The notes beneath the pieces were generated by a model. That model was not told the origin of the DNA, made no database searches, and was given only the letters and a program-made list of their open reading frames with translations. Source: a virus. From it: DNA of 24,564 bases. Where the stretch lies: positions 1-24,564 of IMG/VR virus record IMGVR_UViG_3300024265_000199, one strand, 5' to 3'. The first letter of the stretch is position 1. Each line of letters starts with the position of its first letter. A program made the position numbers and the translations under genes. Below, in pieces: positions 1 through 6,280 of this stretch.

Positions 1-88
1 CATGATGAAGCAAGCCATCGCTTGCGGCATCGAAGTGAAGATCATCACAACTGGAGAACAACATGAAGACGGAACAAGTACAGTTTAA
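1..88 (+). CDS. 3' end of an unknown gene (partial)
   Basis: An open frame enters from the left edge in phase with base 2 and stops at TAA 86-88, overlapping the next gene by 26 nt. About 28 codons are visible, ending in ...IITTGEQHEDGTSTV. It contains two Met codons at 2 and 5, so it could in principle be a tiny complete ORF, but it is more likely the C-terminus of a gene whose body lies outside the window. No function can be assigned from this fragment. Confidence 0.45.
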   Translation, partial: MMKQAIACGIEVKIITTGEQHEDGTSTV

Positions 89-380
89 GCGCAAGCCCAC
101 CATGTTTGGTGGACACGGTACATGGGTGGGCAGAGGTCACATACGTTTATGTGGCACGACCACGAACCGAGCAATAAGCATACCCAAGGGCACTGATATC
201 ATGTACGCTGTGTTCAGTGACAAGCGGAGTGTTAATGACTTCACCATCACGAAGCGTCCATCTTGGAATGGTGGCGTGGCTTACGGAGTGGACGTGAACT
301 TCATGCTCATGCTCAGTGCACGCATGCTGCTCGAACGCATGTACAAGAAGGGCTATCGGCACGTACGGATAGAGTACTGA
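63..380 (+). CDS. Hypothetical phage protein (105 aa)
   Basis: ATG start with a GGAG-type ribosome binding site (ctggagaacaac) 6-10 nt upstream, stop at 378-380. The product is basic, without a predicted membrane segment. The N-terminal half is Gly/Thr rich with a β-like pattern (WVGRGHIRL, TNRAISIP), and the C-terminal third (MLMLSARMLLERMYKKGY) looks like an amphipathic helix. I recognise no family. It is the first complete gene of a closely packed + strand run of small ORFs, which suggests an early-expressed accessory protein; that is inference from position only. Confidence 0.75.
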   Translation: MKTEQVQFKRKPTMFGGHGTWVGRGHIRLCGTTTNRAISIPKGTDIMYAVFSDKRSVNDFTITKRPSWNGGVAYGVDVNFMLMLSARMLLERMYKKGYRHVRIEY

Positions 381-382
381 GT

Positions 383-571
383 GTGTTCATCCTCAAGCAC
401 ACGCTTGGGCTGAAGAAGGTAGCTTACCTGAAGTACGATGGTTGGGCTCTCTTCGACGACTGCGCCCTCGATCTATCCAACTGCATCCAATTCACGGCGA
501 GCGAGACTCGCCTCAACCCACCTGCTGCTGATCAAGAGTGGCAGTACATCGGGAGTTACAAGAAACTATGA
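383..571 (+). CDS. Hypothetical small protein (62 aa, GTG start)
   Basis: The frame is open from further upstream, but the part before base 380 overlaps the preceding gene. The first sensible start is GTG 383, just after the previous stop (378-380). The protein begins V/M-FILKHTLGLKK and has two cysteines (DDCALDLSNC) and a tryptophan-rich C-terminus. The stop overlaps the next ATG (ATGA at 568-571), which supports translational coupling. No family recognised; the start is uncertain. Confidence 0.6.
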   Translation: MFILKHTLGLKKVAYLKYDGWALFDDCALDLSNCIQFTASETRLNPPAADQEWQYIGSYKKL

Positions 572-747
572 ACACCATCGAACTGATCGACCACCTTGGT
601 GACTACTGGTCACTGATGTTGCCGTGTGTCTATGAACGACAACGCAATGGGTTGGTGGTCATGTGGGTGTACGTGAAGAGAGGGCCACACCCTCTCCGCA
701 TGTACCAAGAGATACCCATCCCTATCTTCACTGAGTGGTGGGAGTGA
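568..747 (+). CDS. Hypothetical small protein (59 aa)
   Basis: ATG 568 overlaps the upstream stop by 4 nt (ATGA), with a GGGAG element at about 551-555. The product (MNTIELIDHLGDYW...) is hydrophobic in its middle (GLVVMWVYVKRG) and ends in a tryptophan pair. A 7-bp stem (GAGAGGG 678-684 / CCCTCTC 690-696) lies within the coding sequence. No recognised family. The tight coupling to both neighbours supports a real gene. Confidence 0.65.
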   Translation: MNTIELIDHLGDYWSLMLPCVYERQRNGLVVMWVYVKRGPHPLRMYQEIPIPIFTEWWE

Positions 748-908
748 TGTTAATTATTATCAGTCTTCTCTTGTTCTTCATCGCATTGCTATTGCTCGCC
801 AGCGTACACGTGCTGCTCGACATACGTGAGTACCTTGAGTGGACGAAGGACGCACACATGGTGGGCGCACGACGTAAGCACGCACTCTCCGACGGAGACA
901 GGTGGTGA
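747..908 (+). CDS. Small single-pass membrane protein (53 aa)
   Basis: ATG 747 shares a base with the previous stop (TGATG) and has GGGAG directly upstream. The N-terminus (LIIISLLLFFIALLLLASV, residues 2-20) is a strongly hydrophobic transmembrane segment, followed by a charged tail (DIREYLEWTKDAHM, ARRKHALSDGDRW). It is the first of three consecutive small membrane proteins. The role is unknown; small early phage membrane proteins often act on host envelope or superinfection, but nothing here shows that directly. Confidence 0.7.
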   Translation: MLIIISLLLFFIALLLLASVHVLLDIREYLEWTKDAHMVGARRKHALSDGDRW

Positions 909-1141
909 GCTTCCGACGTAAGGCACTGCGTTACATCATCATGGCGTGGCTGATCATCGCCGTGTTCTGGTTGTTCGCTTGTGTGTTTATCATCACTCCG
1001 TACATGGTGTACGAGGCATACGTAATACGCACGAGTACTGAGAAACCAATAGAAGAATGCAATCTCCCGTGTAGATGCAAGCATCTGCTCGGTCTCGGTA
1101 CATGGGAGTGGGCCGAGTGCATGGGAGTAGGGAGAAAGTAA
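905..1141 (+). CDS. Small membrane protein (78 aa, GTG start)
   Basis: GTG 905 overlaps the preceding stop (GTGA); an alternative GTG lies one codon upstream at 902. A positively charged N-terminus (SFRRKALR) precedes one long hydrophobic stretch of about 25 residues (IIMAWLIIAVFWLFACVFII), so an N-in topology is likely. The C-terminal part carries cysteines in EECNLPCRCKH and AEC, suggesting a disulfide-stabilised periplasmic domain or a metal site. No family recognised. The stop directly abuts the next ATG. Confidence 0.7.
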   Translation: MSFRRKALRYIIMAWLIIAVFWLFACVFIITPYMVYEAYVIRTSTEKPIEECNLPCRCKHLLGLGTWEWAECMGVGRK

Positions 1142-1330
1142 ATGAAATCAATAGCTTGTGTACTACTGAAGATAGTGCTGTATGTACTGGAGTTTGCATT
1201 AGGTGTGTTCCTATTCCCAGTCATGGTAATCGAACCTCTTATCTGGTACGTGGAAGAGGTACGGTACACCCTCTCTTCCGAGGGGGAGCGAAGCGACCCC
1301 TCGAAGAGAGAGGGTGATGGGATTTTGTGA
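1142..1330 (+). CDS. Small membrane protein (62 aa)
   Basis: ATG 1142 follows the previous stop without a gap and has GGGAG 8 nt upstream. Residues 3-33 are hydrophobic (ACVLLKIVLYVLEFALGVFL, then FPVMVIEPLIWYV), enough for one long or two short membrane helices. The last 20 residues (SSEGERSDPSKREG) are encoded by a large GC-rich inverted repeat at 1268-1315, so the C-terminus may have been added by a palindromic element and may not be functionally constrained. Third in a row of small membrane proteins. Confidence 0.65.
   Translation: MKSIACVLLKIVLYVLEFALGVFLFPVMVIEPLIWYVEEVRYTLSSEGERSDPSKREGDGIL
1268..1315. repeat. Long GC-rich inverted repeat (hairpin)
   Basis: The left arm ACCCTCTCTTCCGAGGGG (1268-1285) pairs with the right arm 1297-1315, which begins CCCCTCG and ends GAGAGGGT, leaving one bulged base and an 11-nt loop (gagcgaagcga). 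It lies in the 3' end of a small membrane ORF, just before the next ribosome binding site. A short T run (gatttt, 1321-1326) follows, so it could work as a weak terminator or attenuator, an mRNA-stabilising stem, or a palindromic repeat insertion. Confidence 0.7.
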
Positions 1331-1341
1331 CGGGAGACATT

Positions 1342-1746
1342 ATGCTTAAGGTACACACAGATAGAACCGTGCTGCTTCAGTTCGGAGAACGAGACGGCCA
1401 AGTAGGGCGACGACTCGACGCCGAGTCAATGCGTGAGCTGCGCAAGTCCTTCGACAGCATACGTATGAACAGACACCGAGGCACATGGACATCCAGACTC
1501 ACAACAGAGGTACCCAATGGAGAGGACGACGTACTACCAGTCACGGAGCCGCAAGATAATAACGACAGTGCTATCATACCGTGTGGTGTTAAAGAACGTC
1601 ATCCCATTAAAGGACGGAGTGCCAATATGGTCATCCTCGATGATGTCTTGGAAGACACACCAATCTATGCGCCGCTTAAACTACGGCACCCCACTAAGCG
1701 TCAAACGATTGACGTTGGAGACTACATCCAACTGGACCTGATATGA
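1342..1746 (+). CDS. Hypothetical protein (134 aa)
   Basis: The frame opens at GTG 1327 (overlapping the previous stop), but ATG 1342 has a good GGGAG site 5 nt upstream and is preferred. The product is hydrophilic: an N-terminal MLKVHTDRTVLLQF strand-like segment, an arginine-rich helix (RELRKSFDSIRMNRHRG), then an acidic linker and a C-terminus ending in DVGDYIQLDLI. The stop overlaps the next ATG (ATGA). No family recognised. A second frame is open over its C-terminal half (1517-1741), but that frame lacks context and is treated as a shadow. Confidence 0.65.
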   Translation: MLKVHTDRTVLLQFGERDGQVGRRLDAESMRELRKSFDSIRMNRHRGTWTSRLTTEVPNGEDDVLPVTEPQDNNDSAIIPCGVKERHPIKGRSANMVILDDVLEDTPIYAPLKLRHPTKRQTIDVGDYIQLDLI

Positions 1747-1928
1747 GTAAGGAATACATTAAGGAATTGGAAATGGAACTGTTCGACCTCACTGCCAAGG
1801 TGATACACCTGATCGTAACAGGCCCCGGCTGGAGTGAGGACGACGAGTCATACACGTTCCCCAATGGGGACACGTGGCATCGCTTTGATCCGGGGCGTGA
1901 CACAAAGGGAGAACCAACTGATGGCTGA
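1743..1928 (+). CDS. Hypothetical small protein (61 aa)
   Basis: ATG 1743 overlaps the preceding stop by 4 nt. The N-terminal 25 residues (KEYIKELEMELFDLTAKVIH) form a probable amphipathic helix, and the C-terminal half is acidic and aromatic (GPGWSEDDESYTFPNGDTWH). Cytosolic, no family recognised. It overlaps the start of the next gene by 8 nt. Confidence 0.65.
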   Translation: MSKEYIKELEMELFDLTAKVIHLIVTGPGWSEDDESYTFPNGDTWHRFDPGRDTKGEPTDG

Positions 1929-2178
1929 CACCATTGAGAAAGACCTCGACAATGCTCAAGACCTCAAGGTTGACGAGCTGCTGCGTACCATAGTGGGGCA
2001 GATGTTCGAGGCAGACAACGACATGACCACGCTGTATGCTACGTTAGAGGCAGCCGACGGCACCACCAGTGAGCTTGAGTTCGTGGTACACGTGACCAAG
2101 ATCAATGGGGTGGAGACAAGAGCCGAAATAAACAAGCAACCAACCAACGAAGGGAGCGCATCCAATGGCGTCACTTAA
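1921..2178 (+). CDS. Hypothetical acidic protein (85 aa)
   Basis: The frame is open from 1834, but ATG 1921 has a strong AAAGGGAG-type site 8-14 nt upstream and a short overlap with the previous gene, so it is the chosen start. The product begins MADTIEKDLDNAQDLKVDEL (acidic helix), followed by a β-like segment (MTTLYATLEAADGTTSELEF, then VVHVTKI). The 3' end overlaps the CobS-like gene by 14 nt, suggesting coupling. Function unknown. Confidence 0.65.
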   Translation: MADTIEKDLDNAQDLKVDELLRTIVGQMFEADNDMTTLYATLEAADGTTSELEFVVHVTKINGVETRAEINKQPTNEGSASNGVT

Positions 2179-3271
2179 GGACCTGTATGACTCAGAGGTC
2201 ATCGACTCTATCGTCCGTAACTACTCGGCTGATGTGTCAGTGGATGGCCCACCAACTGAGCCGAAGGTGGACCCACTCACTCAGATTGCTGAGCCCAAGT
2301 ACACAGCCGACGAAGGTGAAGTCAAGTTCAGCTCTGTATTCTGGGAACCAACCACCATACCTGACCTGCCCATCCCGATGTTTGCCATCGAGGATTGGGA
2401 CGAGATAGCACAGCACCATATACCAGAGGTCAACCCCAACTGGGTGTGGGACAGGCCAGTGCTTGAGTCATTCGCATTGGCGATGGTCAGCAACGACACC
2501 ACCTTAATCCATGGACTACAAGGCACGGGTAAATCGTGCTTGCCACAGCAATGGTGTGCTGCATTGAACATCCCGTTCTGGCGTATGTCCTGCAACCGTG
2601 AGACAAGAGAGCAACACTTCCTTGGCTCACCCGGAGTAGAGCATGACGACAAAGGACAGATGTCCATCAAACAGGAACCGACCACACTTACCGACAGCCT
2701 TAAGTACGGTGGTGTCTTCTGTGAAGACGAAGCGTTCAGGCATAACTCGGCTCTCGTACTCCAAAGTCTGCGCGAGAAGTCCAACCGAACTGTCCTTCTG
2801 CCGGACGCGCCGGGTAGAACTGCGGACGAGCGTAAGCTGGTTGCCCCCAAGGGCAAGTGGTGGTATTGCCTCACTGATAACACAACAGGTAGTGGTGATG
2901 AAACCGGGATCTTCGACGCGGAAGTACAAGATGCTAGTACCCTCGACCGCATCGACTGCACTATAGAGGTTGACTACTTGGCCAAGGAGCATGAGTTCGC
3001 ACTCATGAAGAAGGCAAGCACACTCAATGACGACATACTCAGTGGCATGATCGACCTCGCCAAGCTGGTACGCAAGGCGTTCAAGAAGCAGACCATCATG
3101 TCCACTATCTCAGTGCGTGGCCTATTGGCTTGGGCTGAGAAGATCGAGGCAACACACAGCATAGGCCAGTCGCTCAAGCTGAGCTGGTACAACAAGCTGT
3201 GCACCAATGACCGACAGGTCGTTGAGGACATGTACCATCAGGTCTTCAGTAAGAAGATGGGAGACAAGTGA
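2165..3271 (+). CDS. CobS-like / MoxR-type AAA+ ATPase
   Basis: This 368-aa protein carries a complete AAA+ core: Walker A GLQGTGKS at residues 117-124, Walker B VFCEDE at 184-189, and a C-terminal region TGSGDETGIFDAE...STLDRID like that of CobS, the ATPase of the aerobic cobaltochelatase, and of MoxR-type chaperone ATPases. The first 90 residues are divergent and proline/acidic rich. It overlaps the next gene by one base (TGATG), and that gene encodes a VWA-domain partner, the classical pairing for MoxR/CobS ATPases, which remodel a substrate via the VWA protein. No chelatase large subunit (CobN) or other cobalamin gene is visible, so a cobalt-insertion role is unlikely or at least unsupported. 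CobS/CobT-like genes are known from cobaviruses and other marine phages with unclear function. Confidence 0.85.
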   Translation: MASLKDLYDSEVIDSIVRNYSADVSVDGPPTEPKVDPLTQIAEPKYTADEGEVKFSSVFWEPTTIPDLPIPMFAIEDWDEIAQHHIPEVNPNWVWDRPVLESFALAMVSNDTTLIHGLQGTGKSCLPQQWCAALNIPFWRMSCNRETREQHFLGSPGVEHDDKGQMSIKQEPTTLTDSLKYGGVFCEDEAFRHNSALVLQSLREKSNRTVLLPDAPGRTADERKLVAPKGKWWYCLTDNTTGSGDETGIFDAEVQDASTLDRIDCTIEVDYLAKEHEFALMKKASTLNDDILSGMIDLAKLVRKAFKKQTIMSTISVRGLLAWAEKIEATHSIGQSLKLSWYNKLCTNDRQVVEDMYHQVFSKKMGDK

Positions 3272-5154
3272 TGACCAGTACCGCAAAGAAACGAGTGGCT
3301 GGGTTGTATGCCAACATGCCGGACAAGCCCATAGCTGGGGTGTTCGACGTGGCTAACATCACATCCATTGTGCATCGACGATGCGCTGACCTCGGTGTGA
3401 ACTTGGTGTTCGACGAGCAAGGGGGCACGGCCCACACTGATGGCAAGACCATCACCTTACCTGCTTTGCACCAGCCCATCACTCAAGATCAACTCGACCT
3501 CATGTATGGGTACGTGATCCACGAGTGTGGTCACCACCTGCGGCCCGAGGCATTCAAGATACTGCACTCTGCTCAACCACCCGAGCACGTATGTGCTCTG
3601 TTCAATATCCTTGAGGATGACGGGATGGAGAGGGACCGTGCCAATGAGTGGCGGGGTGACTGCAAGGCACTGTCGCAGATGAACGAGATACTCATTGAGA
3701 AGATGGCCACCAACTGGGGCCAAGAGAAGTTCAACGATGCCATTGCTGGTAAGGAATGGAAGTGCAACAACCCCGAAGCAGTGGCTTCCTTATGCTTGGG
3801 GCAACTGTCCCGCCTTGAGTGGGACACCCAGAGTGACCACCAAATCAAACGCATGCTCGACATCATGCCGAAGAACGTCACCGACCTGCTTACTGAACTC
3901 ATTGATGAAGGGTGGGTCGATAAGTTTAGAGGCACCAAGACAGAGCAAGACACATGGGATCAGACTATTGACTTGGTCAAGAGGCTGTACCCCGGCAACG
4001 ACAAGAAAGAATACGAGAAGCTCCGAAAGGCGGGGCACAAGATGAACAAGAGGGCACGTGATGACAGCAAGGATAAACTACCACCCCAAGGGAAACCCGA
4101 ACCCATCAAGGGTGACGGTGATAAGGACGATAAGAAAGGTGAAGCAACGGCAGCGAGTGCCGACCCCGAGGCAGAGGGTAAGGTAGTACACTGGAAGGAC
4201 ATGGTACTCAGCGAGCACAAAGAGTGGACACCACGTGATGACAACGAAGCAGGCAACGTCGGCATAGATTGGGCTGGCATAGAGAGTGGGGGCACAGTAG
4301 GACTGATGCCCTTGCACATGATCAATGTCATTGACTTGAAGAACGAACCAGCCAACTACAATAGTACGCCGGGAGCAGTGCGTGCATACATGCCTTCGGA
4401 CGTAGCCAATGCACAGTTCGGCAATCAGATACGTCGGTACTTGCAAGCACTGGGTAGGTCACGAGTGTCTCGACACAAGAGGCACGGCAAGTTGGATCGC
4501 AGCTCCATCGTTAAGCTGTTGCTGCCACCCATAGATGGGGGCGACTACAACAAGAAGATATTCTACCAACAAGAGAAGCACACGATGAAGGACACGGCGA
4601 TCTTTGTCCTCACTGACTGGTCAGGCAGCATGAAGGGACCGAAGATGCGGTCGGCTGCTGATGCCAGCCAACGGTTGGTGTATGTGATGGAGCGTATCCT
4701 CAAGATACCAGTGGCACTCGCTTGCTTCAGCAACAGCGAGACAGAGTGTGACATTGGGTACATCAAGCCCTTCGGTACACGTGGGCTATCCGCTGAAGAG
4801 ATAGCACTACGCTTCGCCAAGTTCAGGAAGTACACATCAGCGAACAACGACGCTGACTCATTGCACTGGGCGTGGCACCAGCTACGCAAGCGCACTGAAG
4901 AACGGAAGATACTCATTGTGTTGAGTGACGGATGCCCTGCTGGGTCATGGATCGGTAGAGGGTACGACAACTTGCACTTCGTAGTGGACGCCATCACAAA
5001 GGATGGCGGCATTGAACTGTACGGTGTGGGTATCCATAGTGATGCGGTGAAGAAGTACTACCCGCACTACAAGATACTGAACTCACCCGACGAGATCAAT
5101 GCCACCCTATTCAATCTGATCAAAGACGGAGACAAGTTAAGGAGAAAACGGTGA
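3271..5154 (+). CDS. CobT-like protein: metallopeptidase-like domain + VWA domain
   Basis: 627 aa from ATG 3271 (GTG 3268 is an alternative), with GGGAGAC 6-12 nt upstream. The N-terminal domain contains HECGHH (84-89), an HExxH zinc-protease signature, and about 25 residues further on NILEDDGMER (112-121), matching the downstream glutamate seen in gluzincin-like and DUF2201/CobT-type proteins. A charged low-complexity linker rich in K, D and E follows (about residues 255-310). The C-terminal VWA domain has an intact MIDAS: D449-W-S451-G-S453 and a later SDG at 552-554. The family pairs with MoxR/CobS AAA+ ATPases, here the gene immediately upstream. The complex probably acts as an ATP-driven remodelling machine. 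Whether the HExxH site is proteolytically active is unknown. Calling it cobaltochelatase would be over-annotation. Confidence 0.82.
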   Translation: MTSTAKKRVAGLYANMPDKPIAGVFDVANITSIVHRRCADLGVNLVFDEQGGTAHTDGKTITLPALHQPITQDQLDLMYGYVIHECGHHLRPEAFKILHSAQPPEHVCALFNILEDDGMERDRANEWRGDCKALSQMNEILIEKMATNWGQEKFNDAIAGKEWKCNNPEAVASLCLGQLSRLEWDTQSDHQIKRMLDIMPKNVTDLLTELIDEGWVDKFRGTKTEQDTWDQTIDLVKRLYPGNDKKEYEKLRKAGHKMNKRARDDSKDKLPPQGKPEPIKGDGDKDDKKGEATAASADPEAEGKVVHWKDMVLSEHKEWTPRDDNEAGNVGIDWAGIESGGTVGLMPLHMINVIDLKNEPANYNSTPGAVRAYMPSDVANAQFGNQIRRYLQALGRSRVSRHKRHGKLDRSSIVKLLLPPIDGGDYNKKIFYQQEKHTMKDTAIFVLTDWSGSMKGPKMRSAADASQRLVYVMERILKIPVALACFSNSETECDIGYIKPFGTRGLSAEEIALRFAKFRKYTSANNDADSLHWAWHQLRKRTEERKILIVLSDGCPAGSWIGRGYDNLHFVVDAITKDGGIELYGVGIHSDAVKKYYPHYKILNSPDEINATLFNLIKDGDKLRRKR

Positions 5155-5378
5155 GCAACCAGACCGACGCATTCTTAGGGTTTCATACCATACACGCAGA
5201 CCCAGATGAGCCCGTGATATTGCCGGGAAATCTTGCAGAAAAATTAGCCACTCGTCCTGACTACATGAATGGACCAGTGCGTACGGCAACAGCCGACGAA
5301 CTCAAACAGTACAACGCTATCCTTAAGGACAAGGGTAAAGAGGCAGCCAAGCAGTGGCTGACTGAGCAATGGGCCTGA
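5151..5378 (+). CDS. Hypothetical small protein (75 aa, GTG start)
   Basis: GTG 5151 overlaps the VWA gene stop (GTGA) and is preceded by AAGGAGA, a strong ribosome binding site. The product starts MSNQTDAFLGFHTIHADPDE and ends in a helical, Lys/Glu-rich segment (DELKQYNAILKDKGKEAAKQ). No motif or family recognised. It overlaps the primase start by 10 nt, so it is part of the same translation unit and might be an accessory of either the AAA+/VWA pair or the primase; that is only a positional guess. Confidence 0.65.
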   Translation: MSNQTDAFLGFHTIHADPDEPVILPGNLAEKLATRPDYMNGPVRTATADELKQYNAILKDKGKEAAKQWLTEQWA

Positions 5379-6280
5379 AACTAGACTCGTACATGACTGA
5401 GATCGAAGACCTTGAGATAGGTGACACCGTGCGTCTCAATCATGATGACTGTGCCGCAGGTACAGACTCACGTCGCAGGTTGTACATCACTCGACCAGTG
5501 TCCAACCCCACTTCAGTGGTGGCGTACTGCCACAACTGCCAGAGTGGTGGGTTCTACGTTACTGGCCAGCACTCCGGGTTCAGACGCACCCGGCATGAGA
5601 ACACACCAGCTCAGAATGTAACCAAGGTAGTGGACTGCCTCTTGCCGCCACCTAATCTACTGGAGAACATAGATGATTGGCCGCTGCTTGCCCAAGCTTG
5701 GGCGTTCAAGGGCAGGCTAAATAAGAACTTGATCAAGGGGTACGGCATAGCGTACGACCCCAGTAGTGACCGTGTGTACATACCACGGTACGATTGGATC
5801 TCGAAGAGTGGTGACACATACTTCTTCGGTGACCTCAAAGGTTACCAGTTGCGGAACGTGGACCCAAGCAATAAGGTACCCAAGTACCTGACTGTTACTG
5901 CAACGGACGACACCGGGTTCAGCTTGTTGAAGGCAGAACGTGATCCCGCTGCTATCCAGTGGACACGTGCAGTATTGGTCGAAGACTTGTTGTCAGGGAT
6001 ACACATCGTCGAGGCCACACATGAGGGTGCAGTCGTGACCGTTGTCATCGTCAACTACGGGACACAAGTCCAGTTACCTGCGCTCCACGCTTGCTCATTG
6101 CGAGGGCATGCCACTGTGTGGCTGGACAATGACAGCAAGCACGTCATCGAACAAGCAGAACAGATGGCACGCACCATCAACATGATCCGTTCGCAGTGCC
6201 TCGTTCGAACAGTGCGTACGGAGAGTGATCCCAAGCACCATAGCTGGGATCAAATCAACACCATCTTAGGAGACACTTGA
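5369..6280 (+). CDS. T7-type DNA primase (zinc-binding + TOPRIM)
   Basis: This 303-aa protein makes RNA primers for lagging-strand synthesis. A compact N-terminal zinc site is suggested by HDDC (25-28) and CHNC (54-57). The central segment contains the primase core (VYIPRYD, YQLRNVDPSNKVPKYL). TOPRIM motifs follow: VEDLLSGIHI with Glu 205 and WLDND with D253/D255 for metal binding. It lacks a helicase domain, which is instead encoded by the next gene, unlike fused T7 gp4. Its stop shares one base with the helicase ATG (TGATG), so the two are translationally coupled. The family assignment is secure; subfamily level is inferred from motif order. Confidence 0.85.
   Translation: MGLKLDSYMTEIEDLEIGDTVRLNHDDCAAGTDSRRRLYITRPVSNPTSVVAYCHNCQSGGFYVTGQHSGFRRTRHENTPAQNVTKVVDCLLPPPNLLENIDDWPLLAQAWAFKGRLNKNLIKGYGIAYDPSSDRVYIPRYDWISKSGDTYFFGDLKGYQLRNVDPSNKVPKYLTVTATDDTGFSLLKAERDPAAIQWTRAVLVEDLLSGIHIVEATHEGAVVTVVIVNYGTQVQLPALHACSLRGHATVWLDNDSKHVIEQAEQMARTINMIRSQCLVRTVRTESDPKHHSWDQINTILGDT

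Noticed and set aside
263-571. Full 102-aa version of the small ORF
   Set aside because: The first 40 codons lie within the preceding gene and read Arg/His/Ala rich; GTG 383 gives a normal junction.
678-696. GAGAGGG/CCCTCTC hairpin as a terminator
   Set aside because: No T run follows and the genes downstream are translationally coupled.
2281-2961. 226-aa open frame on the - strand opposite the AAA+ gene
   Set aside because: It is antisense to a well-supported gene, Ser/Cys rich in composition, has no coupling to neighbours and no recognisable motif.
2165-5154. Annotation of the pair as a functional cobaltochelatase for vitamin B12 synthesis
   Set aside because: CobS/CobT resemblance is clear, but no CobN-type large subunit or other cobalamin gene is visible and the partner carries a zinc-protease signature, so the MoxR/VWA description is safer.
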